From: JAKLIX01 sp964605655
Lineage (GTDB): Bacteria; Bacteroidota; Bacteroidia; Bacteroidales; CAIXZF01
NCBI GenBank assembly: GCA_964605655.1
Contig: CAZSDK010000013.1
Location: forward strand, 1 to 64,000
Length of the DNA stretch: 64,000 nt
Reading direction: 5' to 3'
Each line of letters begins with the position of its first letter. The first letter of the stretch is position 1. The position numbers and the translations under genes are program-made. Of this stretch, positions 34,526 to 43,403 are shown piece by piece. The notes below the pieces were generated by a model. It was not told where the DNA came from and made no database searches. It saw only the letters and a list, made by a program, of their open reading frames with translations.

Positions 34526-36223
34526 ATGGAAAATAATAACAACCGCCTTCCTGCATTCCTTCCCCTGGTCCTGGCAGCGCTGCTGCTGCTGGGGATCTTC
34601 ATTGGCACCCTCATCCCTCACGGGGCCCACTACAAAAGAAACAACACGGAAGCCAGGGATGCCGACAAGATCAGGGAAGTGATACAGTACATCCAGGACA
34701 ACTACGTCGATACCGTGAACCCCACACTATTATATGATGCGGCCACCAGCGGACTGCTCGGGTCTCTCGACCCTCACTCCATCTATATCTCTGCCGCGGA
34801 GTTCCACGAGGTGACAGACCCTCTGAACGGTAACTTTGAAGGCATCGGGATTCAGTTTCGAATCAGGCAGGACACTTTGGTGGTGATCCGGGTGATCCCC
34901 GGCGGCCCCTCAGAGAAAGCCGGGCTGGCTGCCGGCGACCGTATCGTGGGCATCGACGGCAAACCGGTCGCCAAGACCGGCATGACCGACGAAGAGGTGA
35001 TTAAAAGGCTGAAAGGGCCCAAAGACAGCAAGGTAGGTCTCGATATTTTCAGGAAAAGCGAACACCGGCGGTTTCAAGCCACGGTGACCCGGGGCGTTAT
35101 TCCTACCTACTCTGTTGACGCATCATTTATTGTTAGGGCATCCTATAGGATGCCCCAACTTAAAGAGCCCCAACTAAAAGAGCCCCAACTAAAAGAGCCC
35201 CAACTTTCTGACCGTTTAATTATCGGTTATCTTAAACTCAGCAGGTTTTCCGCCACCACCGTGGAAGAGACAGAGCAGGCCATTAAAGATCTGGAAGACA
35301 AAGGGATGACCTCACTCATCCTCGATCTGAGAGACAACAGCGGCGGGTTCCTGGAAGCCGCCATCGCCCTGGCAGAACAGTTCCTTCCTGAAAAAACCAG
35401 GATCGTGTACACCCAGGGCCGCAAGAAACCACGCCAGGATTATTTCTCCGGCGGCAAAGGCCTCTTCCTGAAAGGAGACCTGGTGATCCTCATCGATGAA
35501 GGTTCCGCCTCTGCCAGCGAGATCCTGGCCGGCGCTGTCCAGGATAACGACCGGGGCACCATCATCGGAAGAAGATCCTATGGGAAAGGACTGGTACAGG
35601 AAGAGATTGACTTTAAGGACGGTTCGGCCATTCGGCTCACCGTGGCAAGGTACTACACCCCTACAGGACGTTGCATCCAGAGACCCTATTCAAAGGACAA
35701 AGAAGAATATTCCCTGGAGCCTTTTCACCGCTTTTTCAATGGTGAGATGGAACACCCCGACAGCATCCCTTTTGCCGACTCCCTGAAATTCATCACCCCA
35801 AAAGGAAAGATCGTGTATGGCGGTGGCGGCATCATGCCCGATATCTATGTAAAGTCGGAAAACAACCCTTCCCGGATTTTTGTCAACAAGCTGATCAACA
35901 ACGATATCATCTACTGGTACGCCTTCGATTATACCGACCAGCACCGGAAGGAGCTATCCCTGTTTACCACCCCTGAAGCCTTCGACAAGAGTTTCAGGGT
36001 GAGCGATGCCATGATGAAACAACTGACGGAGGAAGCCAGGAGAAAGGGAATTACCTTCACCGAAGGTCCTTTCACCGGTTCATCGCTGCTCAGGGATGTG
36101 ACTAAGTCGATGATAGCCAGGTTCTTATTTGATGACCGGGGTTTTTATCCCATCTACAACCGCACCGACGACATCGTTCAGAAGGCTCTTGAATTTTTAT
36201 CAGTGTCTGAAAAAAAACGCTGA
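34526..36223 (+). CDS. S41 carboxyl-terminal processing peptidase (CtpA type)
   Basis: The protein of about 565 residues is a periplasmic serine protease that trims C-termini of envelope proteins. It has a membrane anchor (LPLVLAALLLLGIFIGTLI, residues 12-30), a PDZ domain near 100-190, and the S41 catalytic core. The GSASASEI motif places the nucleophile at Ser329 and SYGKGLVQ places the general base at Lys354, the typical 25-residue spacing. Between PDZ and core, residues 203-228 are low complexity: a perfect DNA palindrome followed by QLKEP repeats, still in frame. ATG 34526 (MENNNNRLP) is the best start. Confidence 0.9.
   Translation: MENNNNRLPAFLPLVLAALLLLGIFIGTLIPHGAHYKRNNTEARDADKIREVIQYIQDNYVDTVNPTLLYDAATSGLLGSLDPHSIYISAAEFHEVTDPLNGNFEGIGIQFRIRQDTLVVIRVIPGGPSEKAGLAAGDRIVGIDGKPVAKTGMTDEEVIKRLKGPKDSKVGLDIFRKSEHRRFQATVTRGVIPTYSVDASFIVRASYRMPQLKEPQLKEPQLKEPQLSDRLIIGYLKLSRFSATTVEETEQAIKDLEDKGMTSLILDLRDNSGGFLEAAIALAEQFLPEKTRIVYTQGRKKPRQDYFSGGKGLFLKGDLVILIDEGSASASEILAGAVQDNDRGTIIGRRSYGKGLVQEEIDFKDGSAIRLTVARYYTPTGRCIQRPYSKDKEEYSLEPFHRFFNGEMEHPDSIPFADSLKFITPKGKIVYGGGGIMPDIYVKSENNPSRIFVNKLINNDIIYWYAFDYTDQHRKELSLFTTPEAFDKSFRVSDAMMKQLTEEARRKGITFTEGPFTGSSLLRDVTKSMIARFLFDDRGFYPIYNRTDDIVQKALEFLSVSEKKR
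35136..35155. repeat. Perfect 20-bp palindrome inside the S41 protease gene
   Basis: GGGCATCCTA is followed at once by its reverse complement TAGGATGCCC. It lies in the linker between the PDZ domain and the protease core, directly before the tandem repeat. Confidence 0.85.
35156..35205 (+). repeat. 15-bp in-frame tandem repeat (three units plus a partial)
   Basis: Units CAACTTAAAGAGCCC (35156-35170), CAACTAAAAGAGCCC (35171-35185) and the same again (35186-35200), then CAACT, encode QLKEP three times. The length is a multiple of three, so the frame is kept. Confidence 0.9.
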
Positions 36224-36230
36224 GATTAAG

Positions 36231-36238
36231 TATCTTTG
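36231..36238 (+). promoter_or_regulatory. Bacteroidota -7 box (TATCTTTG) of the superoxide dismutase gene
   Basis: TATCTTTG lies 32 nt before ATG 36271, in the short gap after the S41 protease stop. Confidence 0.6.
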
Positions 36239-36270
36239 ATACATCATCCTTTAACCTAACACCCACTGAT

Positions 36271-36846
36271 ATGGCATTTGAACTACTTCCGCTTCCGTTT
36301 GCATCAGATGCATTGGAGCCTTACATTTCAAGGAACACCCTGGATTTTCACTATGGGAAACACCATCAGGCCTACGTCACCAACCTGAACAAGCTCGTTC
36401 CGGGAACACCTTTTGAGAATGCCACGCTGGAAGAGATCATCCTGAAAGCCACCGGAGGCATCTTCAACAACGGGGCACAGGTATGGAACCATACCTTTTA
36501 CTGGCATTGTCTGAAACCCCAGGGAGGAGGCACCCCTCCGGCCGTCCTGGAACAGCTGCTGGCAAGGGATTTTGGTTCTGTCGACACTTTCCGGGAGCAG
36601 TTCACCCAGGCCTCCGTCACCCTCTTCGGATCGGGCTGGGCATGGCTGGTAAAAGACTTCGGAGGAAAACTTTCCATCACACAGGAAAGCAATGCCGGCA
36701 ATCCCCTGCGCCAGGGACTCACGCCCCTGCTCACCTGCGATGTATGGGAGCATGCCTATTATCTCGACAAACAGAACCGCCGGCCCGACTATGTGGCCGA
36801 CTTCTGGAAGCTCGTCGACTGGGATGCGGTTGCCAAAAGGTTGTAA
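36271..36846 (+). CDS. Iron/manganese superoxide dismutase
   Basis: The 191-residue cytosolic enzyme converts superoxide to oxygen and hydrogen peroxide. The metal ligands are visible: His in HYGKHHQAYV, His in NHTFYWHC, and Asp and His in CDVWEHAYYLD. The family start ELLPLPFASDALEPYIS and the end DYVADFWKLVDWD are present. AQVWNHTFYW favours the iron or cambialistic type, but the metal cannot be fixed from sequence. It has its own promoter box. Its presence shows that the host meets oxygen at least at times. Confidence 0.95.
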   Translation: MAFELLPLPFASDALEPYISRNTLDFHYGKHHQAYVTNLNKLVPGTPFENATLEEIILKATGGIFNNGAQVWNHTFYWHCLKPQGGGTPPAVLEQLLARDFGSVDTFREQFTQASVTLFGSGWAWLVKDFGGKLSITQESNAGNPLRQGLTPLLTCDVWEHAYYLDKQNRRPDYVADFWKLVDWDAVAKRL

Positions 36847-37447
36847 CAGACATCTTCTTATCCCTCCCCAACCTCTGAATTCTCGAATTCTCGAAATCAG
36901 AATTTTGACAACTGACTGCCTCACCAACTCTGCGGTAAAACCATCGCTGATCAAGACTTTGTAAACAACCAAACCACTAATAATCAGCTCTTTTCACCGC
37001 TGAGGCGCTGGGACGCAGAGAAATTGATGATTTTTCAGCTGATACACTGGTCTATTGGTAAACTGAAAAACTGCCCACTGTCTTACTGGAGATTTGCCTG
37101 TTACTGGACACCTGACCTGCCCTCCCCTTGCCCCTCCCCACCATCATTCTTTCTTCGATCAACAATAGAACGGGGAGGGGAATCATTCAACCGGATGACC
37201 CTTTTCTACAGGTAGATAACCTCTACGAGGTAAAAGTTAATAATTGATAATTGATAATTGAAAATTGAAAATTGAATTTTTGGTACACTGATTAACTAGT
37301 ACACTGATAAACTGTCCACTGCCAACTGCTTTATCCCGTATCCCGCATCCCGACATCCCGATTATGGCACCCACCCAATCTGCCTTTTCATTTTGATTAT
37401 CAATACCTTAAGTGCCTTAAGTGGTGAATTAAAAAAGACACAACACA
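36847..37447. other. Repeat-rich non-coding gap after superoxide dismutase
   Basis: About 600 bases have no plausible gene. They hold degenerate repeat remnants: CACCGCTGAGGCGCTGGGA near 36997-37015, which resembles a motif scattered in many Bacteroidota genomes; an inverted repeat CCCCTCCCC / GGGGAGGGG around 37132-37180; runs of AATTGATAATTG and AAAATTGAAAATTG near 37236-37276; and several variants of TACACTGATAAACTG near 37283-37330. I see no promoter or terminator that I would trust. Confidence 0.6.
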
Positions 37448-37448
37448 C

Positions 37449-37531
37449 TTTTTCGCACGAGTTTTTGTCGCTCATTACATTTTTTCGTACGAACTTTTGT
37501 CATTTTCTACACTTTTTCGTACGAACTTTTG
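37449..37531 (+). repeat. Three phased operator-like repeats before the AAA ATPase gene
   Basis: Three copies of TTTTTCGTACGAACTTTTGT begin at 37449, 37481 and 37513, an exact 32-bp period (about three helical turns). Copies 2 and 3 match over the core; copy 1 differs at a few bases (TTTTTCGCACGAGTTTTTGT). The centre TTCGTACGAA is a palindrome. The last copy abuts the -7 box at 37532. Confidence 0.85.
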
Positions 37532-37539
37532 TATCTTTG
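37532..37539 (+). promoter_or_regulatory. Bacteroidota -7 box (TATCTTTG) of the AAA/DUF4143 gene
   Basis: TATCTTTG begins one base after the third phased repeat and ends 9 nt before ATG 37549. The transcript would be nearly leaderless, and a protein on the third repeat would cover the promoter. Confidence 0.6.
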
Positions 37540-37548
37540 TAAAAAAAC

Positions 37549-38844
37549 ATGGAACGTTTCGTACTCACCCAGTTGAAGGCCTGGAAATCATCATCCGGCA
37601 GAAAACCACTGATCCTGCATGGAGCCAGGCAGGTCGGAAAAACCTGGCTGATGGAAGAATTCGGTAAAAGGGAGTACCGACAAACGGCATATATCAACTT
37701 TGAGACATCCTCTGCCCTGAGAAAAATTTTCGATGATGATTTTAACCTGGACAGGATCATCACAGCCATTCAGATTGAGACAGGATGCAGGGTCAACCCG
37801 CAGGATACCTTAATCATTCTTGATGAGATTCAGGAATCCGTTAAAGCGTTGACCTCTCTCAAATATTTCTGTGAGAATGCTCCTCATTATCATATTGTTG
37901 CAGCGGGATCACTGCTTGGCATCAACCTTCACGAAGGGACCTCGTTCCCTGTTGGAAAAGTTGAGACCATAAAGCTATATCCACTCAGTTTCAGGGAGTT
38001 TCTGAGAGCGACAGGCGAGAACCATCTAAGCGATCTTCTTGCTCAAAATGATTGGCCATTGCTGACTGCCTTCCGGCAAAAGCTGACTGACCTGCTGAGG
38101 ATGTACTATTTCACCGGTGGTATGCCTGAAGCCGTATCTTCCTATGTGGTGGAACGAGACTTTGAAAAAGTCAGAAAAATACAGAAGGAATTGTTATTTG
38201 CCTACGAGAGTGATTTTTCAAAACACGCACCGGTCGAGGCTGTTCCCCGGATCAGGATGGTTTGGAATGCCATTCATTCTCAACTGGCCAAAGAAAACCA
38301 GAAGTTTCTGTACGGAGTCCTGAAAAGCGGCGGCCGTGCCAAAGAATTCGAATTGGCCATCGAATGGCTCATCAATGCAGGCTTATTATACAAAGTACAC
38401 CGGATTACAAAACCTGGTCTTCCCTTGCCCACTTACATCGATCTTTCAGCCTTTAAGCTTTTCTTTCTTGATGTCGGTCTGCTCTCAGCCATGGGCAACC
38501 TGGATCCCGGGACCCTCATCAACGGGAGTGCTGTCTTTACTGAGTTTAAGGGAGCCTTGACCGAACAGTTTGTCCTTCAGCAGCTTAAAGGAAGAGGTAT
38601 GGAGCATATCGCTTACTGGACCCCGGGTACGTCGGAGGCTGAAGTGGACTTCATCATCCAGGACAAAGGCCGGATCATTCCCATAGAAGTGAAGGCAGAA
38701 GAGAACCTACGTGCCAAGAGCCTGAAATCCTATGTCCAGCGATATCATCCGCCCATGGCCGTGAGGACCTCCCTTGCAGATTATCGACACCAGGAATGGA
38801 TGGTCAATATCCCTTTATACGGGATGGAGGATTATGACTTCTGA
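37549..38844 (+). CDS. AAA-family ATPase with DUF4143 (COG1373)
   Basis: The 431-residue protein has a P-loop at 25-32 (GARQVGKT), Walker B near 89-95 (LIILDEI), a middle winged-helix-like part, and a C-terminal DUF4143 region with a PD-(D/E)xK-like pattern (EAEVDFIIQDKGRIIPIEVKAEEN). The family is abundant and often duplicated in Bacteroidota; its biological role is not established. Links to DNA-directed or selfish functions are guesses. Three phased repeats precede it. A second, diverged family member lies at 51456-52757. Confidence 0.88.
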   Translation: MERFVLTQLKAWKSSSGRKPLILHGARQVGKTWLMEEFGKREYRQTAYINFETSSALRKIFDDDFNLDRIITAIQIETGCRVNPQDTLIILDEIQESVKALTSLKYFCENAPHYHIVAAGSLLGINLHEGTSFPVGKVETIKLYPLSFREFLRATGENHLSDLLAQNDWPLLTAFRQKLTDLLRMYYFTGGMPEAVSSYVVERDFEKVRKIQKELLFAYESDFSKHAPVEAVPRIRMVWNAIHSQLAKENQKFLYGVLKSGGRAKEFELAIEWLINAGLLYKVHRITKPGLPLPTYIDLSAFKLFFLDVGLLSAMGNLDPGTLINGSAVFTEFKGALTEQFVLQQLKGRGMEHIAYWTPGTSEAEVDFIIQDKGRIIPIEVKAEENLRAKSLKSYVQRYHPPMAVRTSLADYRHQEWMVNIPLYGMEDYDF

Positions 38845-38853
38845 AAAGGAGAA

Positions 38854-40893
38854 TTATTGCTTCACGAGTTTTTTTACCGCAGAACCCAGACGGTTCGTTA
38901 TTTTCAAAACATAAACACCAGACGACAGATCCTTAATTTCAATGATTCCGGATTCGGTCAACAACTGATGGCGAAGCAACTTCCCATTCATATTATAAAT
39001 CTCCAATTCAGCTTGTTCAGATACTTCTATCGAAAAATAATCATGAGCCGGATTCGGAAATATGCTGACAAGGTTGCCAAATATGGGTGCCTCATTAATT
39101 CCAATGGCTCCTCCGTTCGTGGTCTTCATAATAGTGCCTCCCGCTCCAACGACATAACCTGTGTTAAAGTCTGGAAAATTAACGGAGCTAAAAGAGTTAT
39201 CGGTTCCGCTATATTGTCTCACCCAGGTATTTCCCCCATCGGTTGTTTTTAAAATCATACCACATACTCCGACAACATAGACTGTATTTGCATCTGTCAT
39301 CTCAACCGATGCCAGATTACAGGATGTACCACTCGGAATTGGTATCCAGACATTCCCTCCACTACAAGTCTTCAATATGGTTCCTTCCAATCCGACAGCA
39401 AATCCTGTATCGGGACTAATAAAGTCTACAGAGCATAACTCGCGAGAAATACCTGAAAACTGTACATTCCAGTTATTCCCTCCATTAATGGTCTTTAGAA
39501 CAGTACCATGAGAACCAGTCACATAACCAGTGTTCTCATCAGCAAAACACATAGCATTCAAAGAATTCGTTGTGCCACTTGATCGCGGCGTCCAGGTGTT
39601 ACCACCATCTATTGATTTCATTATGATACCATCGCTGCCACACACCAACCCATTGTGAACATCATTGAAGCAAACAGCATTCAGGTTTTTATCTGTTCCG
39701 CTTGAGATAACCTCCCAAGTGTTACCAGCATCGGTTGTTTTGATTATCGTTCCGTACATACCGACAGCATACCCGGTGTTAATATCAGGAAAGAAAACCG
39801 AATAAAGATGGTCAGTGATCACATCGGGCAGTGTGTACCAGTTTAATCCTCCGTTGCTGGTTTTAAGAATTACCCCATTATCCCCAACAGTGTAACCTGT
39901 GTTTTGGTTGATAAAGTAAACAGAATGCAACCAATGATTGCTTCCAAGTAACGGCGATGTCCAGGTAATACCTCCGTCATCTGTTTTCAAGATCGTACCA
40001 TAATCTCCCACGATACAAATTGTACTTTCGTCTATAGCTACGCCAGAAAGTATTGCTTGATCCGCCAGGTTGGTTTGGGTAGTCCAAGAAATACCACCGT
40101 CAAAAGTCAGCATTATTTCATAGTAGCCAATAACAACACCGGTATCAGCATTATAGAAAGACACTGTGTTCAATGAACAAGAGTCGCCACTTTCCAAAGA
40201 AAACCAAGTATTACCTCCATCTGTTGTTTTTATTATTCTTCCCTGTGCACCGACCACATAGCCCGTGTCTGGCACAGGGAAATCAATACTTTCCCCATAT
40301 AACCCTGTAAAACCAGGTGATTGTGTTATCCAGCTGCTACCCCCATCGATGGTTTTGAATATTTTACTTAGGGTCAGAATGTAACCTGTATTCGCATCAG
40401 TAAAACAAACAGATACAAGTGCGGAAGATGAACCTATATAGAGATTACTCCAATTCAGGCCTCCATCAATAGTTTTTAGAACTCTTGACGGAATACCACC
40501 ACTGATAATGTACCCTGTCATTGCATCAGTGAAGCAAAGGTCAACCAAACTATAATTAACACCACTGTTTTGTTCCACCCAGGTATTTCCTCCATTGATT
40601 GTTGCTAAAACAACTCCACTGTCGCCAACAGCCCAGCCGTGATCTGCATCTGCAAAAAAAACAGATGTCAGATCTTTATGCGTGGAACTATTTTGAGAGG
40701 TCCATGTCTCACCTCCATCGACAGACTTTAAAATGGTGCCATTATCACCAACCGAGAAACCCGTTGTTGCATCGAGAAAATAAACGGACGTAAGGTCATT
40801 CCCCTGAGGTAAAGGGTTTTGCCAAAACCATTGGGCAACAGCAATTCTTATTATTAAAAAAAATGCAACTGAAATTAATACGGACTTTTTCAT
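38854..40893 (-). CDS. Ycf48/BNR-like repeat protein with T9SS type A sorting domain
   Basis: The 679-residue secreted protein has a signal peptide (VLISVAFFLIIRIAVA). About fourteen repeats of roughly 43 residues follow, each with TGY-VG-GTILKT, then DGGxTW and a LxSVxFxD strand, the signature of Ycf48/photosystem-assembly-like or BNR-like beta-propellers. The last 80 or so residues (SIFPNPAHDYFSIEV ... LSSGVYVLKI) are a T9SS type A sorting domain. Base composition is AT-richer than nearby genes, and repeats are diverged at DNA level. It is probably a surface propeller; the ligand is unknown. Confidence 0.88.
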   Translation of the reverse strand: MKKSVLISVAFFLIIRIAVAQWFWQNPLPQGNDLTSVYFLDATTGFSVGDNGTILKSVDGGETWTSQNSSTHKDLTSVFFADADHGWAVGDSGVVLATINGGNTWVEQNSGVNYSLVDLCFTDAMTGYIISGGIPSRVLKTIDGGLNWSNLYIGSSSALVSVCFTDANTGYILTLSKIFKTIDGGSSWITQSPGFTGLYGESIDFPVPDTGYVVGAQGRIIKTTDGGNTWFSLESGDSCSLNTVSFYNADTGVVIGYYEIMLTFDGGISWTTQTNLADQAILSGVAIDESTICIVGDYGTILKTDDGGITWTSPLLGSNHWLHSVYFINQNTGYTVGDNGVILKTSNGGLNWYTLPDVITDHLYSVFFPDINTGYAVGMYGTIIKTTDAGNTWEVISSGTDKNLNAVCFNDVHNGLVCGSDGIIMKSIDGGNTWTPRSSGTTNSLNAMCFADENTGYVTGSHGTVLKTINGGNNWNVQFSGISRELCSVDFISPDTGFAVGLEGTILKTCSGGNVWIPIPSGTSCNLASVEMTDANTVYVVGVCGMILKTTDGGNTWVRQYSGTDNSFSSVNFPDFNTGYVVGAGGTIMKTTNGGAIGINEAPIFGNLVSIFPNPAHDYFSIEVSEQAELEIYNMNGKLLRHQLLTESGIIEIKDLSSGVYVLKITNRLGSAVKKLVKQ

Positions 40894-40969
40894 CTCAATA
40901 TATTATCCAAAGTAAAATCAATTCACTATAAACTAATATAAAACAGGTACTTATGTAATCGATACCGTA

Positions 40970-40977
40970 CAAAGATA
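40970..40977 (-). promoter_or_regulatory. Bacteroidota -7 box (TATCTTTG)
   Basis: The minus strand reads TATCTTTG 76 nt before the Ycf48-like gene start. A TTG-type -33 half-site lies about 20 nt further upstream. Confidence 0.5.
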
Positions 40978-41033
40978 CATATTTTCTTGTCCTATGTCAA
41001 GACAAACTATACGGAATTTTGGGCTATAAATAT

Positions 41034-41966
41034 TCACTCTCCAGACCCCGTCACCAAAGGCAAAGCATCTCCGGCGATGCTGATCTCGCAGGGCAGGAAG
41101 CCGGCCGGGTCACCATCGAACTCCACTTCGGTCTCCACAAGAGAGGAGACAACCGCAGTGGAACCGTAACACAACGACAACATTCCTTCTTCCCTGATGT
41201 TCCCCGTATAGGCCTGCCGCAACATGGAAGGCAGTTGCAACAGCCCGGGCTTCCCCGCGATCAGGAAGTAACACCTCGGATCATCATCGGCCATCCCCCC
41301 GGCCACGTGGATCCCGGAAGCAATATACCGGGTTCGCCCTGCTGAAAGGTTGATGATGTCGTTCAGCTCCGTTTTCTTCCCATCCAGGGTAAATTCAAGC
41401 CTCCTTGACTTATAGGTAGCCACCGCCCTGACCAGCGACACCAGGGTTCCAACGGTATCACCCAGGTGTTTCCTGACCCTGTTGGCATCCCTGGCCACCC
41501 TGGCCCCAAGGCCTATGTTGGCACAACAGGCATAATAGCGGACCTCCACACCGCTTTTATCACCGGAAAGGAAGGCAATACGCATCGTCCTTATCCTTCT
41601 TACGTATCCTTCTTTCAACAGCCTGACTGCCGCTTCCGTATCAAGGGGGATGCCGTAACTCTTGCAAAAATCGGGGCTCGTACCGGTGTAGATGACAGCC
41701 ATCGCCGCCTTTGACAAACAGCCACCCTCCCGGTCATAAAATCCATTCAGCACCGCATTGATCGTCCCGTCTCCACCCACGGCCACAATACTCTGGTATC
41801 CTTTCCTATTGGCTTCTGCAGATAAAGCCTTCATTTCCTGGTAGCCCGAAGCGACGGCAAAGTCATAATCCATCCCTTCTTTCTCCAGCATTTGGTGGAT
41901 CAGACTGAACTTCTTTCCGCTTCTTCCCCCGTGAGACCGGGGATTCATGATCAGGAAGGTCTTCAT
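41034..41966 (-). CDS. Diacylglycerol/sphingosine kinase-like lipid kinase
   Basis: The 310-residue cytosolic protein has the DAGK catalytic fold. It starts MKTFLIMNPRSHGG with the nucleotide-site motif, and GGDGTINAVLNG near 65-76 is the family signature. TGTSPDFCKSYGIP and a C-terminal beta-rich domain follow. Members phosphorylate diacylglycerol, sphingosine, ceramide or other lipid alcohols. It is the last gene of the nine-gene operon and overlaps the oxoamine synthase stop by 4 nt. This context suggests that it phosphorylates the lipid-like product of the operon; the substrate is inferred, not seen. Confidence 0.85.
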   Translation of the reverse strand: MKTFLIMNPRSHGGRSGKKFSLIHQMLEKEGMDYDFAVASGYQEMKALSAEANRKGYQSIVAVGGDGTINAVLNGFYDREGGCLSKAAMAVIYTGTSPDFCKSYGIPLDTEAAVRLLKEGYVRRIRTMRIAFLSGDKSGVEVRYYACCANIGLGARVARDANRVRKHLGDTVGTLVSLVRAVATYKSRRLEFTLDGKKTELNDIINLSAGRTRYIASGIHVAGGMADDDPRCYFLIAGKPGLLQLPSMLRQAYTGNIREEGMLSLCYGSTAVVSSLVETEVEFDGDPAGFLPCEISIAGDALPLVTGSGE

Positions 41967-43150
41967 TTCAGTATATTTCTGATCTCTCCAAACACCTCAA
42001 GGGCGCGGGCCAGCGAGCTGTCGCTCATCCCGGCGCCGGCAATCAGCCGCATCCTTCCTTCTTCTTCCCGCACTGAAGGATATACAAAGGGAGTCCCTAT
42101 CACACCCCTGTCATACATGGCTTTGGCCAGCATCAGCGTGGACCGGGTCCCTCCGGACCGTATCGACACGATGGAGGAGTTCCCCTGGGTAAGATCGTAT
42201 CCCAGCCGGGTCAGGGACTCCCTGAGTATTCGAGTATGGCGCTCCAGTCGATGGTGAAGTAATTCATAATCAGTGCCCAGAATTTTAATAACCTCAAGCA
42301 CTGCCCTGAGTGCTGCCGGTATGATGGCCGTGGAATACAGCAGATGCGGCATGGTGTACCGGATGTATTCCATCAGGGAACGTCTCCCTCCTATCATCCC
42401 GCCAGAGGAAGCCATTGCCTTGCCCAGGGAAGCCAGGTAAATACCCTGAAAATCCACTATGCCGCAATGGTCAAGGATCCCGCCGCCACGGGAACCCAGC
42501 ACCCCGATGCCGTGGGAGTCGTCCACCACCGGGATGGCCCCGTACCTTTCACAAAGTTCATGGATCTCCCGGAAAGGCGCGATGCTACCTTCGGTGGAAA
42601 ACACCGATTCGGTGACCACAAAAATCCGCCCATAATCAACAGATCGCTTCAGGATAGCCTCCAGGTGATCCAGGTCGTTGTTCAGGAAGGGCCTGTATTT
42701 GCATCCTGCGGCTTTGATCCCTTCAATAAGGGAGGAATGGGCGCTGCGGTCCACCACGATCAGGTCGGCCGGACGGGCGACCATCTTGAAAATGCCGTTG
42801 TTCGCCTGGTAGCAGGAGGGAAGGATCAAGGCCGCCTCCAGGCCTTCAAAAGCCGCCAGGGCTTGCTCCGCCTCCCGGAACAGGTCGCTGTAACCAGCAG
42901 CCACCGGGGTCGAACACAGGGATACCCCATACTGCTCCAAGCCTTCCCGGGCAGCCATCATCACTCTTGCGTCCATGGCCAGCCCCAGGTAGTTGTTCGA
43001 CGCCAGGTTGATGAATTCCCTGCCGTCGACGGGCAGTGGATCGATTAAACCGCCCTGAAGCAGGGGATAATAGGGATTAAAACCCACCTCCCGGGCTGGC
43101 TCATCATCGAATTTCAGATGCTCATAAAAATTTTCCCTGTTCATACTCAT
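41963..43150 (-). CDS. Alpha-oxoamine synthase (PLP-dependent, SPT/BioF/KBL family)
   Basis: The enzyme condenses an acyl thioester with an amino acid, with loss of CO2, to an alpha-amino ketone. The 395 residues hold the family start NLASNNYLGL (48-57), VVDDSHGIGVLG with Asp210 and His213, and the PLP lysine Lys244 in SLGKAMASSGG. Length and motifs fit serine palmitoyltransferase, 8-amino-7-oxononanoate synthase or KBL. The adjacent acyl carrier protein gene, 7 nt upstream, points to an ACP-bound fatty acyl donor, as in bacterial serine palmitoyltransferase. Which amino acid it uses is unknown. Start ATG 43150; a second ATG lies two codons on. Confidence 0.88.
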   Translation of the reverse strand: MSMNRENFYEHLKFDDEPAREVGFNPYYPLLQGGLIDPLPVDGREFINLASNNYLGLAMDARVMMAAREGLEQYGVSLCSTPVAAGYSDLFREAEQALAAFEGLEAALILPSCYQANNGIFKMVARPADLIVVDRSAHSSLIEGIKAAGCKYRPFLNNDLDHLEAILKRSVDYGRIFVVTESVFSTEGSIAPFREIHELCERYGAIPVVDDSHGIGVLGSRGGGILDHCGIVDFQGIYLASLGKAMASSGGMIGGRRSLMEYIRYTMPHLLYSTAIIPAALRAVLEVIKILGTDYELLHHRLERHTRILRESLTRLGYDLTQGNSSIVSIRSGGTRSTLMLAKAMYDRGVIGTPFVYPSVREEEGRMRLIAGAGMSDSSLARALEVFGEIRNILK

Positions 43151-43157
43151 CCCTCCT

Positions 43158-43403
43158 TTACAGGGTCTGTGCAGTTCCCAGCCGTTTTTCGAGACTGTCG
43201 ATGATGTCCTGAACGGTCACCAGGGAACCCAGCTCCTCCGACTGGACCGAGATGTTGAACACATCTTCCAGGTCACATACAACCATCAGTGAATCAAATG
43301 AATCCAACCCCAGATCCTCTCTCAGCCTGTCAGAGGGGAGGATCTGCCGCTGGGTCCCTTTGGCCTTCTGTATGCATAAAACCACTTGCTCTGCTACATT
43401 CAT
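43158..43403 (-). CDS. Acyl carrier protein, operon-specific
   Basis: The 81-residue carrier has the phosphopantetheine site LGLDSFDSL with Ser35 and the usual four-helix spacing (VFNISVQSEEL, then VQDIIDSLEKRLG). It is probably not the housekeeping AcpP, because it sits inside a special-purpose operon between the OYE-family gene (4-nt overlap) and the oxoamine synthase gene. It probably presents the acyl chain built by the ketosynthase at 48000-49253 to the oxoamine synthase. Confidence 0.92.
   Translation of the reverse strand: MNVAEQVVLCIQKAKGTQRQILPSDRLREDLGLDSFDSLMVVCDLEDVFNISVQSEELGSLVTVQDIIDSLEKRLGTAQTL

Noticed and set aside
38854..40893. Regularly spaced repeats that might be taken for a CRISPR array
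   Set aside because: The spacing of about 130 bases and the continuous open frame show protein repeats (Ycf48/BNR-like), not direct repeats with spacers.
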